This document shows, piece after piece, positions 1-7,109 of a stretch of DNA of 15,922 nt. Origin of the DNA: Ruminococcus sp. (GTDB lineage: Bacteria > Bacillota > Clostridia > Oscillospirales > Ruminococcaceae); the NCBI GenBank assembly GCA_017961625.1, contig JAGCWY010000154.1:1-15922 (forward strand), in the 5' to 3' direction. The first letter of the stretch is position 1, and every line of letters starts with the position of its first letter. Under the pieces are notes generated by a model. It worked only from the letters and a program-made list of their open reading frames with translations. It made no database searches and was not told the origin of the DNA. Made by a program: the position numbers and the translations under genes.

Positions 1-40
1 CAAGTTTTGTTGTGCAGTTTGTTTTTTTGCTATAAAATTT

Positions 41-61
41 GGGGCCTCTTTACGAGGCCCC
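41..61 (+). terminator. Perfect hairpin, possible intrinsic terminator
   Basis: An 8-bp GC-rich stem (GGGGCCTC / GAGGCCCC) closes a 5-base loop. The plus-strand tail is only moderately T-rich (GTGTTCGTTT), so termination efficiency is uncertain. It could end a plus-strand gene lying left of the window, converging on the tRNA, or serve as a backup stop for the tRNA transcript. The strand is not firm. Confidence 0.4.
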
Positions 62-171
62 GTGTTCGTTTGGGAGACTGAGTTTTTTTACAGCCCCTTC
101 AACTTTATTTTTAGTACGCAACATAGTCTCGTTCTATGTAGCACTATTGTCTTAGGTGGCTATTCTAAGCC
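62..171. other. Non-coding spacer with small fold-backs
   Basis: No coding region is seen. The stretch holds a small inverted repeat (ACATAG at 121-126 with CTATGT at 134-139). It also holds an 11-base sequence, GCAACATAGTC (118-128), repeated exactly at 194-204 inside the tRNA terminator hairpin. Its left part is T-rich. Confidence 0.4.
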
Positions 172-207
172 TAAAACGAAAGGACTATGTTAAGCAACAT
201 AGTCCTT
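172..207 (-). terminator. Intrinsic terminator of tRNA-fMet
   Basis: A perfect 12-bp stem (180-191 with 196-207) has a 4-base loop. Read on the minus strand it begins 5 bases past the encoded CCA end of the tRNA and is followed by a T-rich tail (TTCGTTTT). Its position and form fit a factor-independent terminator for the tRNA transcript. Confidence 0.85.
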
Positions 208-212
208 GTTTC

Positions 213-289
<77 letters not shown>

Positions 290-321
290 ATATATAATGC
301 AGTAACATCTGCGACTATATT

Positions 322-350
322 ATTATATCACAGTGGACTGATGATGTCAA
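322..350 (-). promoter_or_regulatory. Consensus sigma-A promoter for tRNA-fMet
   Basis: Read on the minus strand, TTGACA (345-350) is separated by exactly 17 bases from TATAAT (322-327). Both hexamers match consensus perfectly. The expected start of transcription is near 315, about 25 bases before the mature tRNA, so a short 5' leader would be removed by RNase P. Such a strong promoter fits a stable RNA gene. Confidence 0.93.
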
Positions 351-413
351 CATCGATTTATATATTTTTTTGTTTTAACTATTATTTTCCCTCTGCGCAC
401 ACACTCGTTGTTT

Positions 414-920
414 TTACTTTAAAACATCGCATACCATTTCTATACATTTCCATTTTTCGCCGAATATCTCAAACTCTTCACTACCGCCGACTTCCTTGAA
501 GCCTGCGGCTTTGTAGCTTTTCAGAGCAGGACTATTATTCTCAAAAACTCCAAGAGTAATGCGTTGTGCACCGAGAATACCTGAAGCATATCGTTTTGCA
601 AGCTCCAGCATTTCCCTGCCTACACCCTTCCCCCGCAGTGAACTATCAACAATCACGAAGCCGAACCTTACTTCTTCATGAACTTCATCGGTATATCGCA
701 GTATAAGATGTCCTGCAACATTGTCGTTTTCATCAACAGCAGTCATCGGAAAGAAAGTACCTGCTTTTCCATGTTTTTCGTACATAGAAATCATATCTTC
801 CGCAGTTATCGGAAAATGTTCATACCGATCAGCGCACCACATTCTGAACTCTCTTTCACAGCCCGTCCATGCAACTATCTTCTCTGCGTCAGACGGTTGG
901 AACTTCCTTAATTTCAGCAT
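414..920 (-). CDS. GNAT-family N-acetyltransferase (RimJ/RimL-like)
   Basis: The 168-residue protein is a single GNAT domain, which transfers an acetyl group from acetyl-CoA to an amine. The acetyl-CoA pyrophosphate loop is visible as R96-G-K-G-V-G101, preceded by the beta-strand FGFVIVDSSLRG. The C-terminal stretch with NNSPALKSYKAAGF (about 127-140) is the usual 'N..A...Y...GF' signature. This layout matches the RimJ/RimL-like Acetyltransf_3 group, which acetylates protein N-termini, antibiotics or small amines; the substrate cannot be told from sequence. The ATG has a good Shine-Dalgarno site (GAGGTGG). It lies 10 bp after the stop of the upstream cupin-GNAT-GNAT gene, so the two are probably co-transcribed. 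No clear terminator is seen before the tRNA promoter. Confidence 0.88.
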   Translation of the reverse strand: MLKLRKFQPSDAEKIVAWTGCEREFRMWCADRYEHFPITAEDMISMYEKHGKAGTFFPMTAVDENDNVAGHLILRYTDEVHEEVRFGFVIVDSSLRGKGVGREMLELAKRYASGILGAQRITLGVFENNSPALKSYKAAGFKEVGGSEEFEIFGEKWKCIEMVCDVLK

Positions 921-930
921 TTATCCCACC

Positions 931-2169
931 TCAGAGCCACTGTATGAAAGCCGTTTTATCGCTGCTGTTATATCCGGCACTCGCATAAAAACTGAGAACT
1001 CCCTGTTCTTTTGAACCTGTAAGCAGCATTATCTTATAGCAGTTTTCGTTTCCGGCAAGCTCCCTTGCATAGTTCAGACAAGCTGTAGCGAGACCTCTCC
1101 GCCGAAAAGCGGCAGAAGTCACCACATTCTCGACTAATGCATAGGGACGCTGACCGCGGGTAAGATTGGGTATTATCACGCAAACGCAGGAAGCTGCAAT
1201 TGCACCATCGACCTCGGCAACAATTATATGATGATCTTTGTCGGATAATATGCGCTCCCATACCGCCATAACGAGCTCGCTCCTCTCAGGGAGCGGATTA
1301 TCGTGGAGCTCTGTATACAGGCGCATTAGTCCGTCAAAATCATTGTCCGTTATTTCTCTTACGATAACTCCGTCATTTAGTGATTTCACCATAAATACAT
1401 CTGCCCTTTCATTATCGTTATAACGGTCAGTGCGCACAAAGCCCATTTTTTCGTAAAGCCGCATCGCTCTGTCGTATCCGGACATAGTATCGAGAAAGAT
1501 CCTCTCAAAGCCAAGCCTGTGTGCCGCTTCAACCGCAGTATCCGCGAGCTTAAAGCCGAGTCCTCTGCCGTGATACTCTTTGTACAAATAAAGTCCTTTA
1601 AGCTCGCAGTCACTGGCGTTCAGTCTCTTCACAGCGGCAGTACCGATAATTTTATCCCCGTCAAAGAGGCACAGAAATACAATGAAATTGCGCTCAATAT
1701 CAGCAAAAACGGAGTGTCTGCCCTCAGGCTCGAAGCTCTTGCCGGACTCCGGAAAAACCCTTCCAAAGAAATCGTGAACTCTTTCACGCATATCCGGAGA
1801 ATAGTACTTTATATCCATTATATCTTTGCCTAACTTCACACGTTTTCCGCCGAAAGCGTGTATAGTTCTCGTGCCAGCCTTACAGCTTCCGCCCTGCAGG
1901 GAGCCTTTCGGGATAAAGAGTTCATCTCCGGCATGAAGAACTGTAGCTTCGCCGTTTATGGTGACTGTATACTCCCCTTCCACGCAGATCATATACTCAT
2001 CGTAGTCGTGAATATGCTCCTTTGACACCCTGTCTGCCATGCAGGTCCAGAACGCCATCTGACTGCCGTCGGGAGCGGTATAGTAATAACCTTCGATATC
2101 GGGAGTATTCTGCTGCTCTGACGGTATTTTGTTTGCTTCTCTTTTCATAAAATCCGGAAAACTATTCAT
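931..2169 (-). CDS. Three-domain fusion: cupin - GNAT - GNAT
   Basis: The protein has about 412 residues in three parts. Residues 1-113 form a small cupin barrel: motif 1 is H52-I-H54-DYD-E58 followed by G65, but motif 2 reads G81-DELFI-P87-K-G-S-L-Q, with Gln where the third metal-binding His normally sits. Residues about 120-262 form one GNAT domain (HGRGLG loop at about 199-204, then AMRLYEKMGF). Residues about 265-412 form a second GNAT domain (FRRRGLA loop at about 354-360, then VLSFYASAGY). The start is set at the ATG at 2169, which has a strong AAGGAGGAG site 6 bases upstream. The open frame runs 49 codons further upstream, but only through repeat-like, hairpin-rich DNA. Substrates are unknown; the cupin may sense or bind a ligand while the GNAT domains acetylate. 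It probably forms an operon with the downstream GNAT gene. Confidence 0.85.
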   Translation of the reverse strand: MNSFPDFMKREANKIPSEQQNTPDIEGYYYTAPDGSQMAFWTCMADRVSKEHIHDYDEYMICVEGEYTVTINGEATVLHAGDELFIPKGSLQGGSCKAGTRTIHAFGGKRVKLGKDIMDIKYYSPDMRERVHDFFGRVFPESGKSFEPEGRHSVFADIERNFIVFLCLFDGDKIIGTAAVKRLNASDCELKGLYLYKEYHGRGLGFKLADTAVEAAHRLGFERIFLDTMSGYDRAMRLYEKMGFVRTDRYNDNERADVFMVKSLNDGVIVREITDNDFDGLMRLYTELHDNPLPERSELVMAVWERILSDKDHHIIVAEVDGAIAASCVCVIIPNLTRGQRPYALVENVVTSAAFRRRGLATACLNYARELAGNENCYKIMLLTGSKEQGVLSFYASAGYNSSDKTAFIQWL

Positions 2170-2204
2170 CCTAATCTCCTCCTTTAAATCATATTTTATG
2201 TTTG

Positions 2205-2310
2205 TAGGGTACGCCTCCCAACAGGAGCCGCGCCCCTCTGTCGCGTTGCGACATCTCCCCATTTTATGGGGAGTCACTCTGCCAAAGGAACACAGCCCCT
2301 TTGGAATCCT
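2205..2310. repeat. Hairpin-rich intergenic element, probably a dispersed repeat
   Basis: Three perfect hairpins stand in a row: GTCGC/GCGAC (2240-2252), CTCCCCAT/ATGGGGAG (2255-2273) and CCAAAGG/CCTTTGG (2282-2304). The GC-rich composition differs from the AT-rich flanks. The element lies just upstream of the Shine-Dalgarno site of the cupin-GNAT-GNAT gene, so it may be in its 5' leader. An open frame across it extends that gene's N-terminus, but the predicted peptide is low-complexity and has no link to the cupin fold. From memory, similar intergenic blocks recur in ruminococcal genomes, but only one copy is in this window. Confidence 0.5.
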
Positions 2311-2372
2311 ATTCATAGTTTTGGCGTAATTATTGTGCTGTAAGCGATGTACAATTAACAGAATAATATAAT

Positions 2373-2426
2373 GTGAGCGAGTTTACGAGCGTCAACGTGG
2401 CAAGCGCCGCCACTCGCTCAGCGGCA
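2373..2426. repeat. Second inverted-repeat element downstream of galactokinase
   Basis: TGAGCGAGT (2374-2382) is complementary to ACTCGCTCA (2412-2420). The latter is also the loop of an inner hairpin GCCGC/GCGGC (2406-2410 and 2421-2425), so two mutually exclusive folds are possible. It sits 10 bp past the galactokinase stop. No U-tract follows on the minus strand, so it does not look like a standard terminator. A mobile palindromic element or an mRNA 3'-end stabiliser would fit. Confidence 0.4.
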
Positions 2427-2435
2427 AATTTTGAT

Positions 2436-3722
2436 TTATAATTTCAATTCATATCCTCCGACAGGTCTGACGGTCAGGACATAACAGCTGCCTGCACCGA
2501 AAACACGCTCCATTTCCGCGGCGTAATCAGCAGTCAGATAACCCGGCACAAACGCCTGCACCGTGCCGGCAAAGCCGCCGCCGTGAACGCGCACAGCACC
2601 GTTCCCTCCGAGGAAACGCTTACTGAGCATTATCGCAAGAGGTATCTGCTGCTCTTTTGGTTCTGCGCTGGAATAAAGATTCTGCAAAAGCTCCGCTGAG
2701 GAAGTCCCCGACTCGTTCACCAACCCGAAGAAGCGTTCGGTATCTCCGTCAGCGAGAGCCTCGGCTTCCTCAATGGCTCTTCTGTTCTCACCGAAGAAAT
2801 GCGCGGCACGGAGCAGTTCCCTGTCGGAGCAGATTTCCCGAAGCTCCGGCAGCCTTTTATAGAACTCCTCCTCATCCGCTTCACGCAGGAACTCACAGCC
2901 GAGAGCCTTCGCCACGTGCTTCATCTCGGAGAATACCGCGCTGTACTCGTCAGAGAGCTTTTCGTGACTTCCCTTTGTATCGGTTATACATACCGCATAT
3001 CCTGATCTGTCAAAGTCAAAATCCACATTTGTTATATCAGGTGAAGCCGTATCCGCAAAGTCCACAGCGACAAAGCCGCCTGTTGCCGAAACGAGCTGAT
3101 CCATAAGTCCGCTTGCCTTTCCGAAGTAGATATTCTCCGCATACTGCCCTATAGCCGCAATGTCAGCAGCGCTCATACCTCCGCCGTTGAAGCCCTCATT
3201 TATGACGGTACCCACAAGCACCTCAAAAGCCGCCGATGACGAAAGTCCGCTCCCGCTGAGCACATCGGAGGTCATATAGGCGTCAAAGCCGCCTGTTTCC
3301 ACGCCTTTTTCAGCAAACTTTGCCGCGATACCGCGGATAAGGGCAGCCGTTTTTCCCTTTTCGGATTTTCTCATTTCAAGGCTTTTCAGTTTTACCTCTA
3401 CAGCTTCATATCCCTCCGACTTCACACGAATGATCCCCTGCTCATGGAAGGAAATAATGGCGATGATATCAAGGCTCACCGCCGCGGCAAGCACGCAGCC
3501 ATGCTGGTGATCGGTATGGTTACCGCCTATCTCGGTACGTCCCGGAGCTGAAAAAATACGTATATCCCCACTCTCCGGATAGAGCCTCGAAAAGTTCTCG
3601 GCAGCGCTCAGATAACGGGCTCTTGCTCTCAGAACTGCCTTTTCCGACGAACCGTAGAGCTTACGGAACTGCTCGTCAAAGCTCCCAGAGGATATGCCGT
3701 TTATAAATTCGGACAGATTCAT
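2436..3722 (-). CDS. galK: Galactokinase-like GHMP sugar kinase (atypical clade)
   Basis: The 428-residue GHMP-family kinase would phosphorylate galactose (or a related sugar) at C1 in the Leloir pathway. It carries an N-terminal sugar-binding motif GRTEIGGNHTDH (61-72), the ATP-binding GSGLSSSAA motif (157-165), the LMDQL segment with probable catalytic Asp208, and a C-terminal VRVHGGGFAGT glycine-rich motif. The N-terminal motif departs from textbook GRxNLIGEHTDY: Glu before His is Asn and the final Tyr is His. Sugar specificity is therefore less certain than the family call. The ATG at 3722 is chosen over an in-frame TTG at 3731 because AAAGGAG (3732-3738) abuts the TTG but lies 9 bases from the ATG. 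It follows the hydrolase gene by 22 bp and probably shares its promoter. Confidence 0.85.
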   Translation of the reverse strand: MNLSEFINGISSGSFDEQFRKLYGSSEKAVLRARARYLSAAENFSRLYPESGDIRIFSAPGRTEIGGNHTDHQHGCVLAAAVSLDIIAIISFHEQGIIRVKSEGYEAVEVKLKSLEMRKSEKGKTAALIRGIAAKFAEKGVETGGFDAYMTSDVLSGSGLSSSAAFEVLVGTVINEGFNGGGMSAADIAAIGQYAENIYFGKASGLMDQLVSATGGFVAVDFADTASPDITNVDFDFDRSGYAVCITDTKGSHEKLSDEYSAVFSEMKHVAKALGCEFLREADEEEFYKRLPELREICSDRELLRAAHFFGENRRAIEEAEALADGDTERFFGLVNESGTSSAELLQNLYSSAEPKEQQIPLAIMLSKRFLGGNGAVRVHGGGFAGTVQAFVPGYLTADYAAEMERVFGAGSCYVLTVRPVGGYELKL

Positions 3723-3744
3723 AAAATACAACTCCTTTAAGCTA

Positions 3745-4476
3745 TCATTTAAGCTGATACCTGTGCATATTCAGATATTTTCTTTTTATCGTATGCGCCT
3801 CCGACATTCTTACAGGGAGCCCGTGACCGGTGGCGAGCCATTCAGGTGAAAGCTCCAGTATATGCGCTAAAGAACGTGCCATAGCCGACGTGAAGGTAGC
3901 ATGAGACGTGATATCAGGTTTTCCCCATTTCGCAGTAAAGGCGTCGCCACAATAGAGCACACCATCCGATAACACTCCCACCGAATCTAGGGTATGTCCT
4001 GGCAGTGTGATAACCTCTGCGTCAAAACCGTGCTCTCGCAGGATACTCCTGTCACTGCCAAGCAGTGTATCCGTGGTATAGTGCATAGATCTGAACAGAC
4101 TCAGTCTTCCGCATACATTCTTTTATAAGTTTAGTACCCGGTATCTCAAGGAAGTAACCTTTACCGGCTGCCTCTCAAAATGTCCAACCATCTCTCTGTC
4201 ACGCTCCCCAAGCATAATCTCCGCATCCAGCTTCTTACGGAGTCTTGCCGCGCTGACGTCATGGTCGGTATGAGCATGAGCGAGCAGAATATACCGTATA
4301 TCATAAGGACTTATGTATTCCATCAGTCTTTTATATATAAGGGATATACCCGTATCTATGAGCATATCGCCCTTTCTCCCCCGGAGCACATAGCAGGTCA
4401 CGGGAGATCCATCGACATAAACGCAGAAATATCGGATACTTCCGCATCTTTTCTCCTTTTCGGTAATATATCTCAC
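3745..4476 (-). pseudogene. Metallo-beta-lactamase-fold hydrolase interrupted by an in-frame stop
   Basis: Two open segments (4476-4126 and 4122-3745) lie in the same frame and are separated only by a TAA at 4123-4125. Joined, they give a normal-length protein of about 243 codons with the full metal-site set: H67-A-H69-T-D71-H72, H161 (LPGHT), D178 (YCGDAF) and H218 (TGHG). The resemblance is to glyoxalase II-like hydrolases; the substrate is unknown. The catalytic residues are split by the stop, so neither half should be active alone. The start is GTG with AAGGAGG 7 bases upstream. Possible explanations are a recent nonsense mutation, a sequencing error or read-through; the otherwise intact frame argues that any decay is recent. 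It is the first gene of a probable operon with the galactokinase. Confidence 0.8.
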
Positions 4477-4498
4477 TGGCTCACCTCCTTTTTATTCT

Positions 4499-4527
4499 AT
4501 TATACACTGCTTTATTAAAAGATTCAA
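4499..4527 (-). promoter_or_regulatory. Sigma-A promoter of the hydrolase-galactokinase unit
   Basis: On the minus strand TTGAAT (4522-4527) is followed after 17 bases by TATAAT (4499-4504). Transcription would start near 4492, leaving a very short leader with the Shine-Dalgarno site (4484-4490) almost at the 5' end. It is divergent from the GH130 promoter about 70 bp away. Confidence 0.8.
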
Positions 4528-4596
4528 TAATTTTGTGTTAATTATTTCGTATTTGCAGAATAATAATATTTTCCACATTTTTAATTAAATTTCCCA

Positions 4597-4625
4597 TTGA
4601 CTTTTTAAGAAAGTTGTGCTATAAT
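4597..4625 (+). promoter_or_regulatory. Sigma-A promoter of the GH130 gene
   Basis: TTGACT (4597-4602), a 17-base spacer and TATAAT (4620-4625) form a near-consensus promoter. The ATG lies about 45 bases after -10, with AAAGGAG at 4655-4661. The AT-rich region between the two divergent promoters could hold shared regulatory sites; no clear operator is visible. Confidence 0.88.
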
Positions 4626-4669
4626 TTAAGTGTGATATAAAGTAAGACTTAATTAAAGGAGTTTTTCTT

Positions 4670-5689
4670 ATGTCGGATATTAAAATACTAGGTGAAGGTC
4701 TGAAAAATATCCCGTGGGAGAACAAACCTGCAGATTGCACAACTCCCGTGTGGAGATATTCTAAGAACCCTATTATAAACAGGAACCCCATTCCCAATGT
4801 AGCAAGGATCTTCAACAGCGCCATCATATCGTACAATGAAGGCTTCATTGGAGTATTCCGCGGCGAACAGCGAAACGGTATACCTCATATATACCTTGGC
4901 AGGAGCAGTAATGCTCTTGACTGGCAGTTTGATCCAAAAAAGATACAGTTCACCAACAAAAACGGCGAACCCTTTATGCCTCCTTACGCTTATGATCCCC
5001 GGCTCGTAAAGGTCGGCGATGTATACTATATAATATGGTGTCAGGACTCCTTTGGTCCTACTATCGGCATTGCAAAGACTATGGATTTTAGAACGTTCAC
5101 ACGTATTGATAATCCATTTCTTCCCTATAACCGCAATGCTGTCCTCTTCCCGAGAAAAATAAACGGAAATTATGTAATGCTCTCACGCCCCTGCGACGAC
5201 GGACATACCGCTTTCGGAGACATATTCCTTTCAGAAAGCTCCGATATGGAGTTCTGGGGACATCACCGCCATGTTATGGGACGCTCCGGAAATTGGTGGG
5301 AAAGCCTGAAGATAGGCGGCGGAGCTGCACCAATAGAAACTGATAAAGGCTGGCTGATATTTTATCATGGCGTTGTGAATACCTGCAACGGCTATGTATA
5401 CAGCATCGGAACGGCAATACTCGACACCGATGATCCCTCAAGGGTTCTGCACCGCTGTGAAAACTATATACTCACCCCCGAGGAATGGTACGAGGAACGC
5501 GGATTTGTACCAAATGTATGCTTTCCATGCGCAACTCTCACAGACGCCGACACAGGCAGGATAGCAATATACTATGGCTGTGCCGACAGCTATGTGAGCA
5601 TTGCCTTCACAACTGTGCAGGAGATATATGATTATATCCTTGCTCACGACAAGCTCCAGCCAGAAGACGACGCAGTAGGCGTCAGATAA
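4670..5689 (+). CDS. GH130 family beta-1,4-mannoside / mannooligosaccharide phosphorylase
   Basis: The 339-residue protein is a five-bladed beta-propeller of glycoside hydrolase family 130. Visible family features include FNSAIISYNEGFIGVFRGE (about 48-66), the YDPR motif with the probable catalytic acid Asp109, ITWCQDSFGPTIG-like strand (IIWCQDSFGPTIG), YNRNAVLFPRKINGNY, LSRP, and a late VPNVCFPCA motif. GH130 enzymes cleave beta-mannosidic bonds with inorganic phosphate, releasing mannose 1-phosphate. The nearest described group appears to be the mannooligosaccharide phosphorylases (GH130_2), known from Ruminococcus albus; 4-O-mannosylglucose phosphorylase cannot be excluded. No signal peptide is seen, so it acts on imported oligosaccharides in the cytoplasm. 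It is monocistronic, with its own promoter and terminator. Confidence 0.88.
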   Translation: MSDIKILGEGLKNIPWENKPADCTTPVWRYSKNPIINRNPIPNVARIFNSAIISYNEGFIGVFRGEQRNGIPHIYLGRSSNALDWQFDPKKIQFTNKNGEPFMPPYAYDPRLVKVGDVYYIIWCQDSFGPTIGIAKTMDFRTFTRIDNPFLPYNRNAVLFPRKINGNYVMLSRPCDDGHTAFGDIFLSESSDMEFWGHHRHVMGRSGNWWESLKIGGGAAPIETDKGWLIFYHGVVNTCNGYVYSIGTAILDTDDPSRVLHRCENYILTPEEWYEERGFVPNVCFPCATLTDADTGRIAIYYGCADSYVSIAFTTVQEIYDYILAHDKLQPEDDAVGVR

Positions 5690-5723
5690 AACACGATATC
5701 TTCTTAATACTCATTTTCACCCC

Positions 5724-5751
5724 AAAAAGGACTGCTTTCGCAGTCCTTTTT
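5724..5751 (+). terminator. Intrinsic terminator of the GH130 gene
   Basis: A 12-bp stem (AAAAAGGACTGC / GCAGTCCTTTTT) closes a TTTC loop. The 3' arm ends in five T's. It lies 35 bp past the stop codon. Confidence 0.92.
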
Positions 5752-5774
5752 GCATTTTGCTTCGTCATTTTTAC

Positions 5775-5815
5775 TAAGGGGTATTCCGTCAATTTGATGA
5801 AAAGCCCCTTATTTT
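5775..5815 (+). terminator. Possible second terminator-like hairpin
   Basis: TAAGGGG (5775-5781) pairs with CCCCTTA (5805-5811) and is followed by TTTTATTG. The loop is long (23 bases), so this is weaker than the preceding terminator. The rest of the 5690-6000 gap holds the promoters listed next. Confidence 0.35.
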
Positions 5816-5841
5816 ATTGTGATTTTGCACAAATTCCACAG

Positions 5842-5869
5842 TTGAAAATTGTCTGCTGTACGCTATACT
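5842..5869 (+). promoter_or_regulatory. Candidate distal promoter of the ligase-like gene
   Basis: TTGAAA (5842-5847), 16 bases, TATACT (5864-5869). This is a plausible sigma-A promoter but a weaker match than the proximal one. Confidence 0.4.
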
Positions 5870-5911
5870 TGCGAAATTTACCGTTCTATTCTTCATTTTA
5901 CCAAAAAATAC

Positions 5912-5940
5912 TTGCAGTTTTTTGTGAAATGTGATAAAAT
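5912..5940 (+). promoter_or_regulatory. Sigma-A promoter of the ligase-like / DUF1934 / argS unit
   Basis: TTGCAG (5912-5917), a 17-base spacer and TAAAAT (5935-5940). The expected transcript start near 5947 lies after the in-frame GTG at 5944, which supports the ATG at 6001 as the real start of the next gene. Confidence 0.7.
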
Positions 5941-6000
5941 ATAGTGATACTGGAAAATGACAATAAAAAAATACATGATACTATATTAAAGGAGAAACTT

Positions 6001-7074
6001 ATGGCAAGGATAAAAGCTGCCGTGATTTTCGGCGGTACTGCGCGGGAACACGCACTTTCACTGGCTTCCGCAGCAGAAGTAATCCGAAGTATTCCAAAGG
6101 ATAAATATGAGGTTATATGCATAGGCATAACACGAAAGGGACGTTGGCTCTATTTCCCAGGCGACGTGGATGATATTGCCGATGGCACATGGGAGCAGGA
6201 TACGGACTGCGCTTCCGCTTTCATCTCCCCCGACCCTCTCTACAGAGGCATTATCACCATTGAAAACGGAGAGACTACTATCAGAAGAGTTGATGTGGTT
6301 TTCCCGATACTCATGGGTAAGAAAAGCGGTGACGGAACCGTTCAGGGTCTCCTAGACCTCTCTGGCATCCCCTACGTGGGCAGCGGGGTGCTTGCATCGG
6401 CTTCATGCATGGATAAATCCCACACCCATATGGTAATGGACGACTACGATATAAAAACTGCCGACTGGCGACTCATCACGCAGCGTGAGATAAACGACCT
6501 CGATAATAAATGCAGCGCTATCGCCTCGGAAATGAACTTTCCCCTGATAGTAAAGCCCGCCAACAGTGGCAGCAATTCCGGAACAAGCATCGCAGCAACC
6601 CCAGATGAGTTCCTTGCTGCTGTGAAGCTTGCTTTTTCAAGCGACAATAAGGTGGTCGTGGAAAAATACATAAAAGCTCGCAAGCTCGAAGCAGCTGTAC
6701 TCGGCTATGATATGCCGGTCTGTTCGCCCGTCGGTGAGATACGGAATCCGGACAGGACATACGATCCCACCGATTTCAACGTCAGCACAGGCGACGATCT
6801 CACAGTGCCTGCTGATATCCCAAAAGATATCGAAAGGAAGATACAAGAGACCGCAATAGCTGCCTTCAAAGCTCTCGGCTGCCGCGGACTAGCAAGAGTG
6901 GACTTCTTCCTCACCGAAGATGGCGAGCTCCTGCTCAACAAGATAGGCACTATGCCTGGGCTTAGGCAAAACAGCGTTTTTTGCCGCCTTATGAAGGAGC
7001 TTGACTACTCTCATGATGAGCTGATAGTTGAACTGCTGGAAAAGGCTGTGGACAACGCAGACAGAAATTACTGA
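6001..7074 (+). CDS. D-alanine-D-alanine ligase-like ATP-grasp protein with altered active site
   Basis: The 357-residue protein has the whole Ddl fold: N-terminal VIFGGTAREHALSL (8-21), the PYVGSGVLAS segment (124-133) with K139 of the MDK motif, VKPA (184-187), and RVDFF (299-303). Canonical Ddl joins two D-alanines for peptidoglycan precursors. Several residues conserved in Ddl differ here. HGxxGEDG is MGKKSGDG (105-112). VVEE is VVEK (218-222). GREIE is ARKLE (226-230). The metal-binding NEIN is NKIG (313-316), losing both the Glu and the Asn ligand. SS is SN (191-192). Asp301 remains. This may be an inactive paralog or a ligase with another substrate. The ATG at 6001 follows AAAGGAG by 6 bases. 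DUF1934 and argS follow closely. Confidence 0.8.
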   Translation: MARIKAAVIFGGTAREHALSLASAAEVIRSIPKDKYEVICIGITRKGRWLYFPGDVDDIADGTWEQDTDCASAFISPDPLYRGIITIENGETTIRRVDVVFPILMGKKSGDGTVQGLLDLSGIPYVGSGVLASASCMDKSHTHMVMDDYDIKTADWRLITQREINDLDNKCSAIASEMNFPLIVKPANSGSNSGTSIAATPDEFLAAVKLAFSSDNKVVVEKYIKARKLEAAVLGYDMPVCSPVGEIRNPDRTYDPTDFNVSTGDDLTVPADIPKDIERKIQETAIAAFKALGCRGLARVDFFLTEDGELLLNKIGTMPGLRQNSVFCRLMKELDYSHDELIVELLEKAVDNADRNY

Positions 7075-7109
7075 TAAACAAGGATAAATATGGATATAAG
7101 GAGACTGCT

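Noticed and set aside
2170..2316. N-terminal 49-codon extension of the cupin-GNAT-GNAT frame
   Set aside because: It runs through hairpin-rich repeat-like DNA, and a strong Shine-Dalgarno site sits right before the ATG at 2169.
2657..3106. 149-codon plus-strand frame inside the galactokinase gene
   Set aside because: It is antisense to a clear coding gene, Arg/Pro-rich, with no ribosome site or family resemblance.
3723..3731. TTG start at 3731 for the galactokinase
   Set aside because: The Shine-Dalgarno site directly abuts it with no spacing; the ATG at 3722 is 9 bases away.
5944..6000. GTG start at 5944 for the ligase-like gene
   Set aside because: It falls before or at the predicted transcript start; ATG 6001 has AAAGGAG at the right spacing and begins the family's conserved N-terminus.
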